From Vagococcus xieshaowenii (lineage in GTDB: Bacteria > Bacillota > Bacilli > Lactobacillales > Vagococcaceae): a stretch of 64,000 nt of DNA. The translations under genes and the position numbers were made by a program. Positions 27,377-37,214 of the stretch are shown here, one piece after another (position 1 is the first letter of the stretch; each line of letters starts with the position of its first letter). Under the pieces are notes generated by a model. It was not told where the DNA came from and ran no database searches. It saw only the letters and a list, made by a program, of their open reading frames with translations. Location: the NCBI RefSeq assembly GCF_004792515.1, contig NZ_CP038865.1, positions 174,001-238,000 of the forward strand, given 5' to 3'.

Positions 27377-28021
27377 ATGAAAATTTTAGTAACAGGTTTT
27401 GATCCATTTGGTGGAGACAAAATTAATCCAGCGTATGAAGCAGTAAAATTATTACCCGATACAATTGAAGGTGCTCAGATTATTAAATTAGAAATTCCGA
27501 CAGTTTTTTATGATTCAGCAGAGGTGTTAAAAGCTAAGATACTCGAAGTGAACCCAGATGTTGTTTTATGTGTGGGACAAGCTGGCGGACGTGCGTCGGT
27601 TTCTATTGAGCAAATCGCAATCAATAAGATTGAAGCGCGCATTCCAGATAATAAAGGAAATCAGCCGTTTGATACAGCCATTCAAGTAGAAGGTGACACA
27701 GCTTACGTCACTAACTTACCCATTAAAGCAATGGTAAAAAATATCCATGATAATGGATTACCCGCATATATTTCTTATACTGCAGGGACGTATGTTTGTA
27801 ATTATATTATGTATGAATTGATGTACATGATTGCAACTGAATTCAAAGAGATAAAAGGTGGATTTGTTCATGTGCCGTTTATTCCAGCCCAAACGGTTGC
27901 ACGTCCAGTGGATACAGCGGCAATGAGTTTACAAGATATTGCGTCTTCTATTGAATACGCGCTGGCAGCGGTTGTTACAACGAAAGAAGACATTCAATTG
28001 AATGCTGGTACAACGCATTAA
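27377..28021 (+). CDS. pcp: Pyrrolidone-carboxylate peptidase (pyroglutamyl peptidase I)
   Basis: This 214-residue cysteine peptidase of family C15 removes N-terminal pyroglutamate from peptides. [16 protein letters not shown] at the N-terminus is the family signature. The catalytic triad is Glu in SIEQIAIN, Cys in [16 protein letters not shown], and His in [10 protein letters not shown]. The ribosome binding site is AAGGAGG before ATG 27377. It is the third gene of the DUF969-DUF979-pcp operon, which suggests the membrane proteins handle its substrate or product. Confidence 0.96.
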   Translation: MKILVTGFDPFGGDKINPAYEAVKLLPDTIEGAQIIKLEIPTVFYDSAEVLKAKILEVNPDVVLCVGQAGGRASVSIEQIAINKIEARIPDNKGNQPFDTAIQVEGDTAYVTNLPIKAMVKNIHDNGLPAYISYTAGTYVCNYIMYELMYMIATEFKEIKGGFVHVPFIPAQTVARPVDTAAMSLQDIASSIEYALAAVVTTKEDIQLNAGTTH

Positions 28022-28037
28022 TGGAATTGAATAGATT

Positions 28038-28077
28038 AAAAAAAGAGAAAAGACAGTGATGTCGTTTCTCTTTTTTT
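28038..28077. terminator. Terminator between pcp and the surface-protein gene
   Basis: AAAGAGAAAAGAC pairs with GTCGTTTCTCTTT, with A and T runs on both flanks. It probably serves both convergent genes. Confidence 0.88.
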
Positions 28078-28081
28078 GATG

Positions 28082-29368
28082 TTAAATAAGACGTTTTATT
28101 TTATAGATTAGACAAATAAAGATAAGCAGAAAAGCACCTAGAAAACTCGCAGCTTTGGTGGGTTGTTCGTCCGTTTGTGGGAGAGTGCTTTTTGGATCTT
28201 GATTTGTTTCTTTTGTTTGCGTAGGTTGTGTAATGCTAGGACTATCAATTGTTTTTTTCGGTTGATTGATTAAGCTGTCTATGCCCTTAGGCGTTACGTT
28301 TTTCAAATCATTGTTTGTTGTAGTAGGTATATCAGCGTTAGGAGTGGCTGTAATGGCTGGTTCAGTTTTTGGTGCAGTCATTGTGGTAGGTGTGATAAGT
28401 TCCTTTTCTTCAGTTTTATCCTTATTTTTTTCATCATCATCTTCAACTTTATCGAGCTCTTCCATTTCATCCCTTGCATCTTGTTTACGCACATATTCTA
28501 ACGAGATTGTTTCATCGGTTGAACCAAAGGTGAATGAAAGTAACGAACGACTTGTCTGTTTATAAGTGTATCCTTCAATATCAACAGGTTTGATACTGAT
28601 TTCATCGCCAATTTTCCCGTTAATTAATTCGTCATCTATGATTGGTTGACGATTCTCATCGAGGTGTTGAATGGTTAAGGTGAGGTCATTTCTTGTATAC
28701 ATCAGATCAACTGAAATAAAGTCAGTATAGTGAGCATCTTCAGGCACAGCAAACGAGTGTTCATCGCTAAACGTATAACCTGGAATATTGGAGGGAGTAA
28801 CGGTTATTGTTTCGCCAGGTTTCCCATAATAAGTGGTCAGTGGGGCACCTATGACTGCCTTGCCATCTTCATCGATGAAATTGACGTCTATTTGAACAGG
28901 CTGTGCTGCAACAGGCATTATTCTAACAGAAATATCAATGATTTCATTTGGGTTAGGATAAGTACCCACGATTGCTCCGGGGTCTTGAATGGCGAAATCT
29001 CCACCCGTCACACTGATTAATTGTCCCATCGAAGTATCAATCGGAATAGTTAAGATGGTACCAGGTTGACCGTAAAAGGGCATAACAGCGATTTCTTCAT
29101 TCAGGCTAGCATCCCATATGGCTAAGTTAACTCCTGCCCCAGCGTTACTTGTTGTTGTTTCTGAGGGATTTATTATGGCGTCATCTGTTATGGTTTCATC
29201 AGATGTAAGGGGTATCTCTGAAAGGTTATGATTAATTTGCGGTAAGTTAATCGTCGGTAAGGTCATGGTAGGTTGTACCTGTTCTTCTGCAAAAGCAGGA
29301 GGTGTAAGAATCAGTGTTCCCAAAAGTAATCCTACATAAACTCCTTTACACACTCGTGTTTTTTTCAT
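28082..29368 (-). CDS. Cell-wall surface protein with MucBP-like repeats and LPQTD sorting signal
   Basis: This 428-residue secreted protein has a signal peptide (about residues 1-27, ending PAFA). Three MucBP-like modules follow (about 75-150, 155-230 and 232-300), carrying FIDEDGKAVIGAPLTTYYGKPG and HLDENRQPI elements. Next are an acidic Asp/Glu/Lys stretch and a Pro/Thr/Lys-rich wall-spanning region (about 310-395). The C-terminus has LPQTD (396-400), a hydrophobic helix and the basic tail KIKRLI. The sorting motif has Asp where sortase A substrates have Gly, which is one base away from LPQTG. MucBP domains suggest binding to mucin-like ligands. The gene is single. Confidence 0.85.
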   Translation of the reverse strand: MKKTRVCKGVYVGLLLGTLILTPPAFAEEQVQPTMTLPTINLPQINHNLSEIPLTSDETITDDAIINPSETTTSNAGAGVNLAIWDASLNEEIAVMPFYGQPGTILTIPIDTSMGQLISVTGGDFAIQDPGAIVGTYPNPNEIIDISVRIMPVAAQPVQIDVNFIDEDGKAVIGAPLTTYYGKPGETITVTPSNIPGYTFSDEHSFAVPEDAHYTDFISVDLMYTRNDLTLTIQHLDENRQPIIDDELINGKIGDEISIKPVDIEGYTYKQTSRSLLSFTFGSTDETISLEYVRKQDARDEMEELDKVEDDDEKNKDKTEEKELITPTTMTAPKTEPAITATPNADIPTTTNNDLKNVTPKGIDSLINQPKKTIDSPSITQPTQTKETNQDPKSTLPQTDEQPTKAASFLGAFLLIFICLIYKIKRLI

Positions 29369-29456
29369 TTATTAGTCCTCCAAATTGTTATCAATCATGT
29401 ATAAATTAATATAAGTATATATTAATTAGGGTGTTTTGTGTAATGATGCGGTTAAC

Positions 29457-29488
29457 AAAAAAACACGACCAATCATTGATCGTGTTTT
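29457..29488 (-). terminator. Terminator of the DUF368 gene
   Basis: AAAACACGA (29460-29468) pairs with TCGTGTTTT (29480-29488). On the minus strand the stem is followed by a T run. Confidence 0.85.
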
Positions 29489-29508
29489 AGTCGCTTGTGT
29501 AGCGATGG

Positions 29509-30333
29509 TTATTTGTATTTTTCCTCTAAGTCACTCATCCATTTGCCAAGCCAAGCGCCTAACAAACACATAATAAAACAAAGAAGGTATTGAATAGTCC
29601 CAAAACCGGCGTAATTTGTCGGGATAATCATAATGGTTGAAGCAAATACAATTCCTAAAATAAAATGGAATAGTTTTGAAAAATGTCGTTGGAAAATCGC
29701 GTCCATTATTTTTGATAAACCTAATACACAGACCAATCCACCGATAGCGATTGGAATTAAAATGCCAAGATTCATCGTTTTAATACCATCAGACATTGCT
29801 TTGTACATGCCCATATAAACAAGGAAATTAGAAGGGCTAAGACCAGGGACAATCATCCCTAAGCCAATCAATGCACCTGCAATCATCCACGTGAAAAAGT
29901 TTTGGTCGACAGTTCCAAATAAGCCTTGACCAAAGAATAGAAATAGTGCGCCTAAGATAAAGGTAATGACTAAAATCATTAGATCGTTATTATTGCGCCC
30001 TTCTTTACCTGCTTCTTTCCAAAGTGCAGGAGTCGTGCCGATAATACAGCCCACGAAGAACCAAAGGATGATCGTTTCGTAATTACCAAGTAAGAAACTA
30101 ACCCCAAAAGATAATAGGAAAACGCCAAATATTCCTCCTAGACCGATGGGAATAAAATAAAGCACATTTTGTTTAAAGTTTCTGGTGATATGTGCTAAAA
30201 ATGAAATGATACGTTCATAAATCCCAAAAATTGCCGCTAATGCACCGCCGCTAACGCCAGGTAAAATAAAGCCAGAGCCGATAAACATCCCTTTGATAAA
30301 GCGTAACAGCCAGTCTTTCATAGTATGTGTCAT
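29509..30333 (-). CDS. popT: DUF368 polyprenyl-phosphate transporter (PopT family)
   Basis: This 274-residue membrane protein of the DUF368 family has about eight hydrophobic segments. Members have been shown to return undecaprenyl phosphate to the inner leaflet for reuse in wall synthesis (PopT). The family's internally repeated motif appears as GSGFILPGVSGGALAAI near residues 17-33 and as GMIVPGLSPSNFLVY near 158-172. The ATG at 30333 has TAGGAG 9 nt upstream. It is monocistronic. Nearby envelope genes (surface protein, GH18) fit a wall-related role but are transcribed separately. Confidence 0.88.
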   Translation of the reverse strand: MTHTMKDWLLRFIKGMFIGSGFILPGVSGGALAAIFGIYERIISFLAHITRNFKQNVLYFIPIGLGGIFGVFLLSFGVSFLLGNYETIILWFFVGCIIGTTPALWKEAGKEGRNNNDLMILVITFILGALFLFFGQGLFGTVDQNFFTWMIAGALIGLGMIVPGLSPSNFLVYMGMYKAMSDGIKTMNLGILIPIAIGGLVCVLGLSKIMDAIFQRHFSKLFHFILGIVFASTIMIIPTNYAGFGTIQYLLCFIMCLLGAWLGKWMSDLEEKYK

Positions 30334-30520
30334 ATGTTATGTCTCCTAAAAAAATAGTATGTATTCATCATACCTAAAAAAAATGCTTTTGGAAACTAAA
30401 TACGAGAACTTAGAGCTTTTTTTATTTTATCAAATGAAACAGTTCTTGAAATATACAATCATGGTTAATGTTTGATATAATGTTTAAAGATGCGAGAGGG
30501 AAAAAAGGAGTAAAGACTAG

Positions 30521-31864
30521 ATGGATGTTTTGGTAAATAATAGAAAGAGGCGCCTCTTAAGTATTGTTTGTTTAATGATACTGACTTTTTTTGGGTTGAT
30601 TCCACAAGCGGCTGCTTCGAGTGAAAAGTTTAAAATAATAGGTTACTTGCCGGATTATGATACGCAACATATTGATAGTACGGTTAATTTGGCACAGTTT
30701 ACGGATGTTAATTATTTTTCGGTAGTCCCAACAGGTGATGGGAAATTAAAATTTACGGATAGTGGTAACCCAGAACAGTTAAAAGCATTAGTAGAAAAAG
30801 CTCATGCTAAAAATGTTAGGGTAGGGGTTAGTATTGGTGGGTGGAATTTAAGCGATAACTTTTCTGCTGCGACTGATCAATCAACGCTCAAAACATTTGT
30901 AAGTAGCATCAAACGTTTTGCAAATGATTATGAATTAGATACAATCGATATCGATTGGGAGTATCCAGAATCTAATGAAGCAGAACGTTTTGAAACATTT
31001 ATTAAGACATTGAAAGCTTCGTTGGGAGACACTTATGTCTCAATAACAGTTCCTTCAGGTGTGGCAGCCAATAGTCAACCAAGTGGTCATTGGGAAGTGC
31101 ATTTTACCCCTGAAGCATTAAAAGCTGCTGATTGGATTAATATTATGTCTTATGATGCTCAAATTGAAGGCTATCCTAATCATTCAACCACTGAATTGCA
31201 CAAAGCTAACTTGGATTACTGGAATGAAATTTTAGGCGGTAAACATATGGACAAATTGGTATCAGGTCTTCCATTTTACGGTAAGGCGGCGGATGGTTCC
31301 GTTATGACGTATCGTAATATTATTAAAGAAGCACCTACTGTACCGCTAGAGGACGAAGTGACGATTAATGACGTTACTTATTATATTAATAACAAGCAAA
31401 CCGTAAGAGATAAAACACTTGCTTCAATTAAAACTGGCTCAGGTGGTATTATGGTTTGGGCACCTACTATGGATACTGAGAGATCTAGTTCAACTAACTT
31501 GATGAAGGTGATGTCTGACACAGTGGATAAAGAGCATGTTATGCTGAATCGTGCGAACTCATTGGCAGCAGAACCACCCAATAGCTTAGTAGCTAAGAAG
31601 ATTAATTGGTTAGACATTATTAGTGTCATTATAGGGCTACTATTATTGAGTCTAGGTATTCCATTAATTTTAGGTTATTGGCAAAAATATTTACCACAAC
31701 AATTAAAAGGTAAAAAAATTAACAAAAAAGCTTTTGCTAAATTGATAGGTTTTACAGCAGTCATTCTAGGTCTGCTATTTGTTTTGATGGGCTTAACGCC
31801 ATGGTGGGTTCCAACGTTATATGTCGTAGGATTAATTGCAATATTTATAAAATTATTAAAATGA
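30521..31864 (+). CDS. Membrane-anchored glycoside hydrolase family 18 protein
   Basis: This 447-residue protein has a signal peptide (about residues 1-33) and a GH18 TIM-barrel (about 36-350). SIGGW lies at 104-108, and the catalytic DxxDxDxE is D140-D143-D145-E147 within LDTIDIDWEYP. A downstream MSYD strand and a terminal IMVWAP strand complete the fold. Unusually, about three C-terminal membrane helices follow (about 365-447). GH18 enzymes cut chitin or GlcNAc-beta-1,4 linkages in glycans or peptidoglycan. The start ATG 30521 follows AAAGGAG. No carbohydrate-binding module is seen. The exact substrate is open. Confidence 0.88.
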   Translation: MDVLVNNRKRRLLSIVCLMILTFFGLIPQAAASSEKFKIIGYLPDYDTQHIDSTVNLAQFTDVNYFSVVPTGDGKLKFTDSGNPEQLKALVEKAHAKNVRVGVSIGGWNLSDNFSAATDQSTLKTFVSSIKRFANDYELDTIDIDWEYPESNEAERFETFIKTLKASLGDTYVSITVPSGVAANSQPSGHWEVHFTPEALKAADWINIMSYDAQIEGYPNHSTTELHKANLDYWNEILGGKHMDKLVSGLPFYGKAADGSVMTYRNIIKEAPTVPLEDEVTINDVTYYINNKQTVRDKTLASIKTGSGGIMVWAPTMDTERSSSTNLMKVMSDTVDKEHVMLNRANSLAAEPPNSLVAKKINWLDIISVIIGLLLLSLGIPLILGYWQKYLPQQLKGKKINKKAFAKLIGFTAVILGLLFVLMGLTPWWVPTLYVVGLIAIFIKLLK

Positions 31865-31875
31865 TGAATAGATAG

Positions 31876-31904
31876 GAGTTGTGAGGTGATCACAGCTCTT
31901 TTTT
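31876..31904 (+). terminator. Terminator after the GH18 gene
   Basis: GAGTTGTGA (31876-31884) pairs with TCACAGCTC (31890-31898, one G-U pair) and is followed by T6. Confidence 0.88.
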
Positions 31905-31982
31905 GTTGTCTCGTTTTTATTTTGTAGAGGAAATATGGTACAATTTAGAGGCGAACGCATGTTTTGGATAAGGAGAATTAAT

Positions 31983-32600
31983 ATGTATGAATATATGAAA
32001 GGGCAAGTGACATTCGTCAGCCCTTATTACATTGTATTGGAAGTAGGAGGTATCGGGTATCAATTAGCTGTGGCCAATCCGTTTCGTTATAATACAGAAG
32101 TAAAAGAGACGTTAATCTATGTGTACCAATCAGTTAGAGAAGATTCGATGACACTATTTGGCTTTAATCAATACGAGGAAAAGCAATTGTTTATGAAATT
32201 GATCAGTGTTTCAGGTATCGGTCCTAAAAGTGCTCTAGCCATTATGGCAGGAGAAGACCATGTCGGATTAGTGAAAGCAGTAGAATCAGATGATTTCAAA
32301 TATTTAACTAAATTCCCAGGGGTTGGAAAGAAAACTGCCCAACAAATGATTTTAGACTTAAAAGGTAAGTTAGATGATTTAGTGATTACAGAGTTAACAG
32401 GCGAGGAACAACTGTCCTTGTTAGATGCTAAATTAGATAATGTTGCTAGTCGTTATTTAGAAGAAGCGCTGGAAGCCTTACTTGCGTTAGGCTACTCTCA
32501 AAAAGAATTAGCTCGTATAGAAAAAGAATTAACAACGCTCAATTTAGAATCAACAGATGCTTTCTTAAGACAAGGTTTAAGTTTATTAATGAAAAAATAA
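31983..32600 (+). CDS. ruvA: Holliday junction branch-migration protein RuvA
   Basis: This 205-residue RuvA binds four-way DNA junctions and loads the RuvB motor. Domain I is an OB fold (about 1-62, MYEYMKGQVTFVSP). Two helix-hairpin-helix motifs are visible (LISVSGIGPKSALAI and LTKFPGVGKKTAQQMI). Domain III (about 155-205) contacts RuvB. ATG 31983 has AAGGAG 7 nt upstream; earlier in-frame starts lack a site. It is 12 nt from ruvB and the two form the standard ruvAB operon. Confidence 0.97.
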   Translation: MYEYMKGQVTFVSPYYIVLEVGGIGYQLAVANPFRYNTEVKETLIYVYQSVREDSMTLFGFNQYEEKQLFMKLISVSGIGPKSALAIMAGEDHVGLVKAVESDDFKYLTKFPGVGKKTAQQMILDLKGKLDDLVITELTGEEQLSLLDAKLDNVASRYLEEALEALLALGYSQKELARIEKELTTLNLESTDAFLRQGLSLLMKK

Positions 32601-32612
32601 GGAGGTTTTCTC

Positions 32613-33617
32613 ATGGAAGAAAACGAGCGCATGCTTTCTCCTGAAAATCTACCATTTGAATCAGAAGAAAAGCAGTTACGTCCGACGCGTTTATCACAAT
32701 ATATTGGACAACATAAGGTGAAAGAAGAATTGGCTATCTATATTAAGGCAGCATTAAATCGTCAAGAAGCACTAGATCATGTCTTATTATTTGGCCCACC
32801 AGGACTAGGGAAGACGACGATGGCAATGGTTGTCGCTAATGAAATGGGGGTTCAAATTAGAACAACAAGTGGCCCCGCTATTGAACGACCAGGTGACTTG
32901 GTAGCGTTACTGAATGAATTAGAGCCTGGTGATGTGTTATTTATCGATGAAATTCATCGTTTACCTCGTGTAGTAGAAGAGATGCTTTATTCTGCAATGG
33001 AGGATTTTTACGTGGATATTATGGTTGGTCAAGGCCCTACAGCGCATCCCGTCCACTTCCAATTACCGCCGTTTACATTAGTTGGAGCTACGACAAGAGC
33101 TGGCATGCTGTCGGCCCCTTTACGCGATCGTTTTGGTATTGTCTTGCACATGGAATATTATGATGTACGTGATTTACAAGAAATTGTGTTACGTTCAGCG
33201 GATATTTTCAATACGGATATTTTAGAAGATGGCGCCTTAGAAATTGCTCGTCGTTCACGAGGAACCCCAAGAATTGCCAACAGGTTATTAAGACGCGTGC
33301 GAGATGTGGCACAAGTTGAAAACAACGGTGTGGTAGACTCGGACACAGCAGATCGTGCGTTAGCTATTTTACGTGTGGATCATGAAGGGCTAGACTATGT
33401 CGATCAGAAAATTTTACGTACTATGATTGAATTGTATGGAGGCGGGCCTGTTGGGTTAAGCACGCTATCTGTGAATATTAGTGAAGAAACAGAAACGGTA
33501 GAAGATATGTATGAACCGTATTTGATTCAAAAAGGTTTTATCCAACGGACACCGCGCGGAAGGGTCGCAACACCTCAAGCATACGAACACCTAGGCTATT
33601 ATTATCCACAGAAATAA
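32613..33617 (+). CDS. ruvB: Holliday junction helicase RuvB
   Basis: This 334-residue AAA+ motor drives branch migration with RuvA. Walker A is GPPGLGKTT (about 61-69), Walker B is LFIDEIHRL, sensor 1 is VGATTRAG, the arginine finger region is LRDRFG, and a C-terminal winged helix ends RTPRGRVAT. The length is standard. The ribosome binding site is AAGGAGG. It is followed after 71 nt by queA, as in many Firmicutes. Confidence 0.98.
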   Translation: MEENERMLSPENLPFESEEKQLRPTRLSQYIGQHKVKEELAIYIKAALNRQEALDHVLLFGPPGLGKTTMAMVVANEMGVQIRTTSGPAIERPGDLVALLNELEPGDVLFIDEIHRLPRVVEEMLYSAMEDFYVDIMVGQGPTAHPVHFQLPPFTLVGATTRAGMLSAPLRDRFGIVLHMEYYDVRDLQEIVLRSADIFNTDILEDGALEIARRSRGTPRIANRLLRRVRDVAQVENNGVVDSDTADRALAILRVDHEGLDYVDQKILRTMIELYGGGPVGLSTLSVNISEETETVEDMYEPYLIQKGFIQRTPRGRVATPQAYEHLGYYYPQK

Positions 33618-33688
33618 CGCTAGACAGTTGCATCTGACGCTCATCGTGCTAGAATGAAAGAGATTTAATTTGAAGAAGAGGGATAATC

Positions 33689-34723
33689 ATGACATATACA
33701 ACAGAAGATTTTGATTTTGACTTACCAGAAGAACTAATTGCACAAACACCATTAGAAAATCGTGCGACTTCACGTTTATTAATTTTGAATAAAGAAACCG
33801 GTGAAATAGAAGATAAGCATTTCGCGGATATTATTGAAGAACTAAATGCCGGTGACGCTTTAGTCATGAACGATACACGTGTCTTACCTGCAAGAATTTA
33901 TGGTGTAAAACCGGATACCGGCGGACAACTTGAGGTCTTATTGTTAAATAATACGACGGGTGATCGTTGGGAAACATTAATTAAACCAGCTAAACGAGCA
34001 AAAGTTGGGACAGTTATCGAATTTGGTGAAGGTAAATTACATGCAACAGTTGTAGAAGAATTAGAGCATGGTGGACGTATCATTGAATTTAATTATGATG
34101 GGGTCTTTTTAGAAATATTAGAATCATTAGGCGAGATGCCCTTACCACCGTACATCAAAGAACGTTTAGAAGATCCAGATCGTTACCAAACGGTTTACGC
34201 TAAAGAAAATGGTTCAGCCGCAGCACCAACAGCGGGTCTTCATTTTACTAAAGAGTTATTAGCTGCAATCGAAGAAAAGGGTATTCGTTTAGTTTATTTG
34301 ACTTTGCATGTCGGGTTAGGAACATTCCGACCAGTTAGTGTTGATAATATAGAAGAGCACAAAATGCATAGCGAGTTTTATCGTTTAACAGAAGAAGCAG
34401 CACAAGCGTTGAATGATGTTAGATCACAAGGTGGACGTATTGTAGCGGTTGGGACAACATCAATCCGTACACTTGAAACGATTGGACAAAAATTTGATGG
34501 TGAAATAAAAGCTGATAGCGGCTGGACGGATATTTTTATTACACCAGGCTTTGATTTCAAAGTAGTCGATGCATTTTCGACGAACTTCCATTTGCCAAAA
34601 TCAACACTTGTTATGCTTGTTAGTGCCTTTGCTGGACGAGACAATGTCTTAAATGCCTATCATCACGCCGTAGAAGAACGTTATCGTTTCTTTAGCTTTG
34701 GCGACGCCATGTTTGTAAAATAG
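33689..34723 (+). CDS. queA: S-adenosylmethionine:tRNA ribosyltransferase-isomerase QueA
   Basis: This 344-residue enzyme transfers and isomerises the ribosyl moiety of SAM onto preQ1-modified tRNA to make epoxyqueuosine. Family segments are [41 protein letters not shown] and [10 protein letters not shown]. The ribosome binding site is GAGGG before ATG 33689. A tandem hairpin repeat begins immediately after its stop codon and separates it from tgt by about 840 nt. In related genomes the two are usually close. Confidence 0.98.
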   Translation: MTYTTEDFDFDLPEELIAQTPLENRATSRLLILNKETGEIEDKHFADIIEELNAGDALVMNDTRVLPARIYGVKPDTGGQLEVLLLNNTTGDRWETLIKPAKRAKVGTVIEFGEGKLHATVVEELEHGGRIIEFNYDGVFLEILESLGEMPLPPYIKERLEDPDRYQTVYAKENGSAAAPTAGLHFTKELLAAIEEKGIRLVYLTLHVGLGTFRPVSVDNIEEHKMHSEFYRLTEEAAQALNDVRSQGGRIVAVGTTSIRTLETIGQKFDGEIKADSGWTDIFITPGFDFKVVDAFSTNFHLPKSTLVMLVSAFAGRDNVLNAYHHAVEERYRFFSFGDAMFVK

Positions 34724-34990
34724 AGTGATTGAGAGGGCGTTTTGCTTCAAGAAACATGAAGGAAGTGCCAAAAATATAAAAAATATTTTTGAAAACTTCT
34801 CCATGTTTCCGCAGAAGCAGCCCACAAAATCCGGATTAAGAAGAGTGATTGAGAGGGCGTTTTTGCTTCAAGAAACATGAAGGAAGTGCCAAAAATATAA
34901 AAAATATTTTTGAGAACTTCTCCATGTTTCCACAGAAGCAGCCCACAAAATCCGGATTAAGAAGAGTGATTGAGAGGGCGTTTTTGCTTT
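34724..34990 (+). repeat. Tandem 120/121-bp repeat, each unit a long hairpin
   Basis: Copy 1 is 34724-34843 and copy 2 is 34844-34964. Copy 3 starts at 34965 and matches for about 25 nt. The two full copies differ at three places. Each unit folds back on itself. In copy 2 (34855-34944), GGGC, TGCTTC, GAAACATG, GGAAGT and AAAAATAT on the 5' arm pair in order with matching blocks on the 3' arm around a poly-A loop. A palindrome AATCCGGATT follows. I do not recognise the element; it is not a CRISPR. Confidence 0.9.
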
Positions 34991-35052
34991 CAGTCATTAT
35001 GATATGGGCAATCATTTGTCATGCTTATACTAATTGGACTAAAAAACAATAA
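34966..35052 (+). CDS. Possible 28-residue membrane peptide
   Basis: A GTG-initiated frame of 28 codons begins in the truncated third repeat copy and runs into unique sequence. Its start VIERAFLLSVIM is followed by a hydrophobic helix and a charged tail NWTKKQ. A strong terminator begins 3 nt after the stop. A ribosome binding site is weak (AAGAAG). In the absence of the repeats the frame would start one base after the queA stop. It could be a small membrane peptide, a type I toxin-like peptide or chance. Evidence is limited. Confidence 0.3.
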   Translation: MIERAFLLSVIMIWAIICHAYTNWTKKQ

Positions 35053-35055
35053 AAA

Positions 35056-35086
35056 AAAGCCAAGCTTCTCGAATGCTTGGCTTTTT
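35056..35086 (+). terminator. Terminator after the queA repeat region
   Basis: A perfect 10-bp stem (AAAGCCAAGC with GCTTGGCTTT) is followed by TTTTT. It ends transcription from queA and the repeats. Confidence 0.92.
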
Positions 35087-35485
35087 CTGGCTCTACGGAA
35101 GGACTTAGAAAGAACGTTAGATAAGAAGTCACGTAAGTTTAGGATGAGCATATATTCTTTACATTATTCTTTTCTTTTCTAAATTCCCTTGCAAAACAAG
35201 ATTTGTCTTTCTATACTTCTTCGTGGTTGTGTTGCAATTCATTAATCTTTCGAGCTTCATACGTTTTTCGTGAAGAGTTAAACGTTACATGTCTTCTTAA
35301 TGATTGGTGAAACGTGTACATCTAGAACATTTCTTTGTTTCCTTGTATTACCTATTCAGTTGTAATGTTTCGAGAATTGGCTTTCTAAGATTGCTTCCTT
35401 CCTTGTATCTTTATTAAACCACAAAATGATGGCGTTTTCAAAAAATATGCTTCATTAAGTTTAATTAAATCTATTCGACAAAAAC
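35087..35485. other. Unexplained non-coding region
   Basis: About 400 bases lie between the queA terminator and the tgt promoter. They hold no convincing gene on either strand. Short pairings such as CTTCA...TGAAG around 35258-35276 are visible but no known RNA motif. On the minus strand a stretch near 35360 reads ACTGAATAGGTAATACAAGG, which has some flavour of rRNA spacer sequence, but I cannot support that call. Confidence 0.4.
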
Positions 35486-35514
35486 TTGCACAAAAACGCG
35501 ACTCAGAGTATGAT
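35486..35514 (+). promoter_or_regulatory. tgt promoter
   Basis: TTGCAC (35486-35491), a 17-nt spacer and TATGAT (35509-35514) lie about 48 nt before the tgt start, so tgt is transcribed independently of queA. Confidence 0.7.
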
Positions 35515-35552
35515 AATTTAGATGCATAATAATGTTTAATAAATGAAAGTAG

Positions 35553-36707
<1,155 letters not shown>

Positions 36708-36784
36708 AAAATAAAAGTTTAAAGTAGAACGAAAGTTATATTTTTGATACAGTATAATTAAACGAAAGAAGAAGAGGTGTAAAC

Positions 36785-37177
36785 ATGTTACCATTATTAA
36801 TGTTAGTATTATTTGGTGTGATGATGTATTTCACAACAAGTAAACAAAAGAAACAAATGAAAGAGCATCAAGAAAAATTAGACAGTATTCAAGCAGGCGA
36901 CAAAGTTGTCACAATTGGTGGATTACACGGTGTAGTAGCGGATGTTAGAACAACAGAAGCAGGTAAAACAATTCTTATTGATTGCGAAGGTATCTATTTA
37001 GAGTTTGATCGTGCAGCAATTAAAACAATTATTCCAGGAACAGGTATGGCCAATACCGTAACTGAACCAGTAGAAGAAACAGTTGAAACTACTGAAACAG
37101 CTGTAGAAGAAATTACCGAAGTGCCAGAAGTAGCTGAGACAAACGAAGAAACGTCTCATGAGGAACCTAAGGCATAG
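36785..37177 (+). CDS. yajC: Preprotein translocase accessory subunit YajC
   Basis: This 130-residue membrane protein has one N-terminal helix (about residues 3-18) and a small cytoplasmic domain carrying KVVTIGGLHGVVADV. It associates with SecDF-YidC in other bacteria. The C-terminal 45 residues are unusually acidic, rich in Val, Glu and Thr, and low in complexity. The ribosome binding site is GAAGAGG. It lies after tgt, as in many Firmicutes, but secDF does not follow in this window. Confidence 0.93.
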   Translation: MLPLLMLVLFGVMMYFTTSKQKKQMKEHQEKLDSIQAGDKVVTIGGLHGVVADVRTTEAGKTILIDCEGIYLEFDRAAIKTIIPGTGMANTVTEPVEETVETTETAVEEITEVPEVAETNEETSHEEPKA

Positions 37178-37214
37178 CAGGTTTAATGTCTAGTTAAACA
37201 AAAGGGTAAAACAC

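Noticed and set aside
34724-34990. Tandem repeats considered as a CRISPR array
   Set aside because: Units of 120-121 bp are contiguous, with no spacers and no cas genes.
34849-35052. A 67-codon frame running from repeat copy 2 into unique sequence
   Set aside because: Most of it translates the hairpin repeat, whose length (121) is not a multiple of three, and it starts at a TTG with no ribosome binding site. Only the last 28 codons are kept as a tentative peptide.
35345-35400. rRNA intergenic-spacer remnant on the minus strand
   Set aside because: Only a short resemblance to ACTGAATA-type spacer sequence; no flanking rRNA or tRNA sequence.
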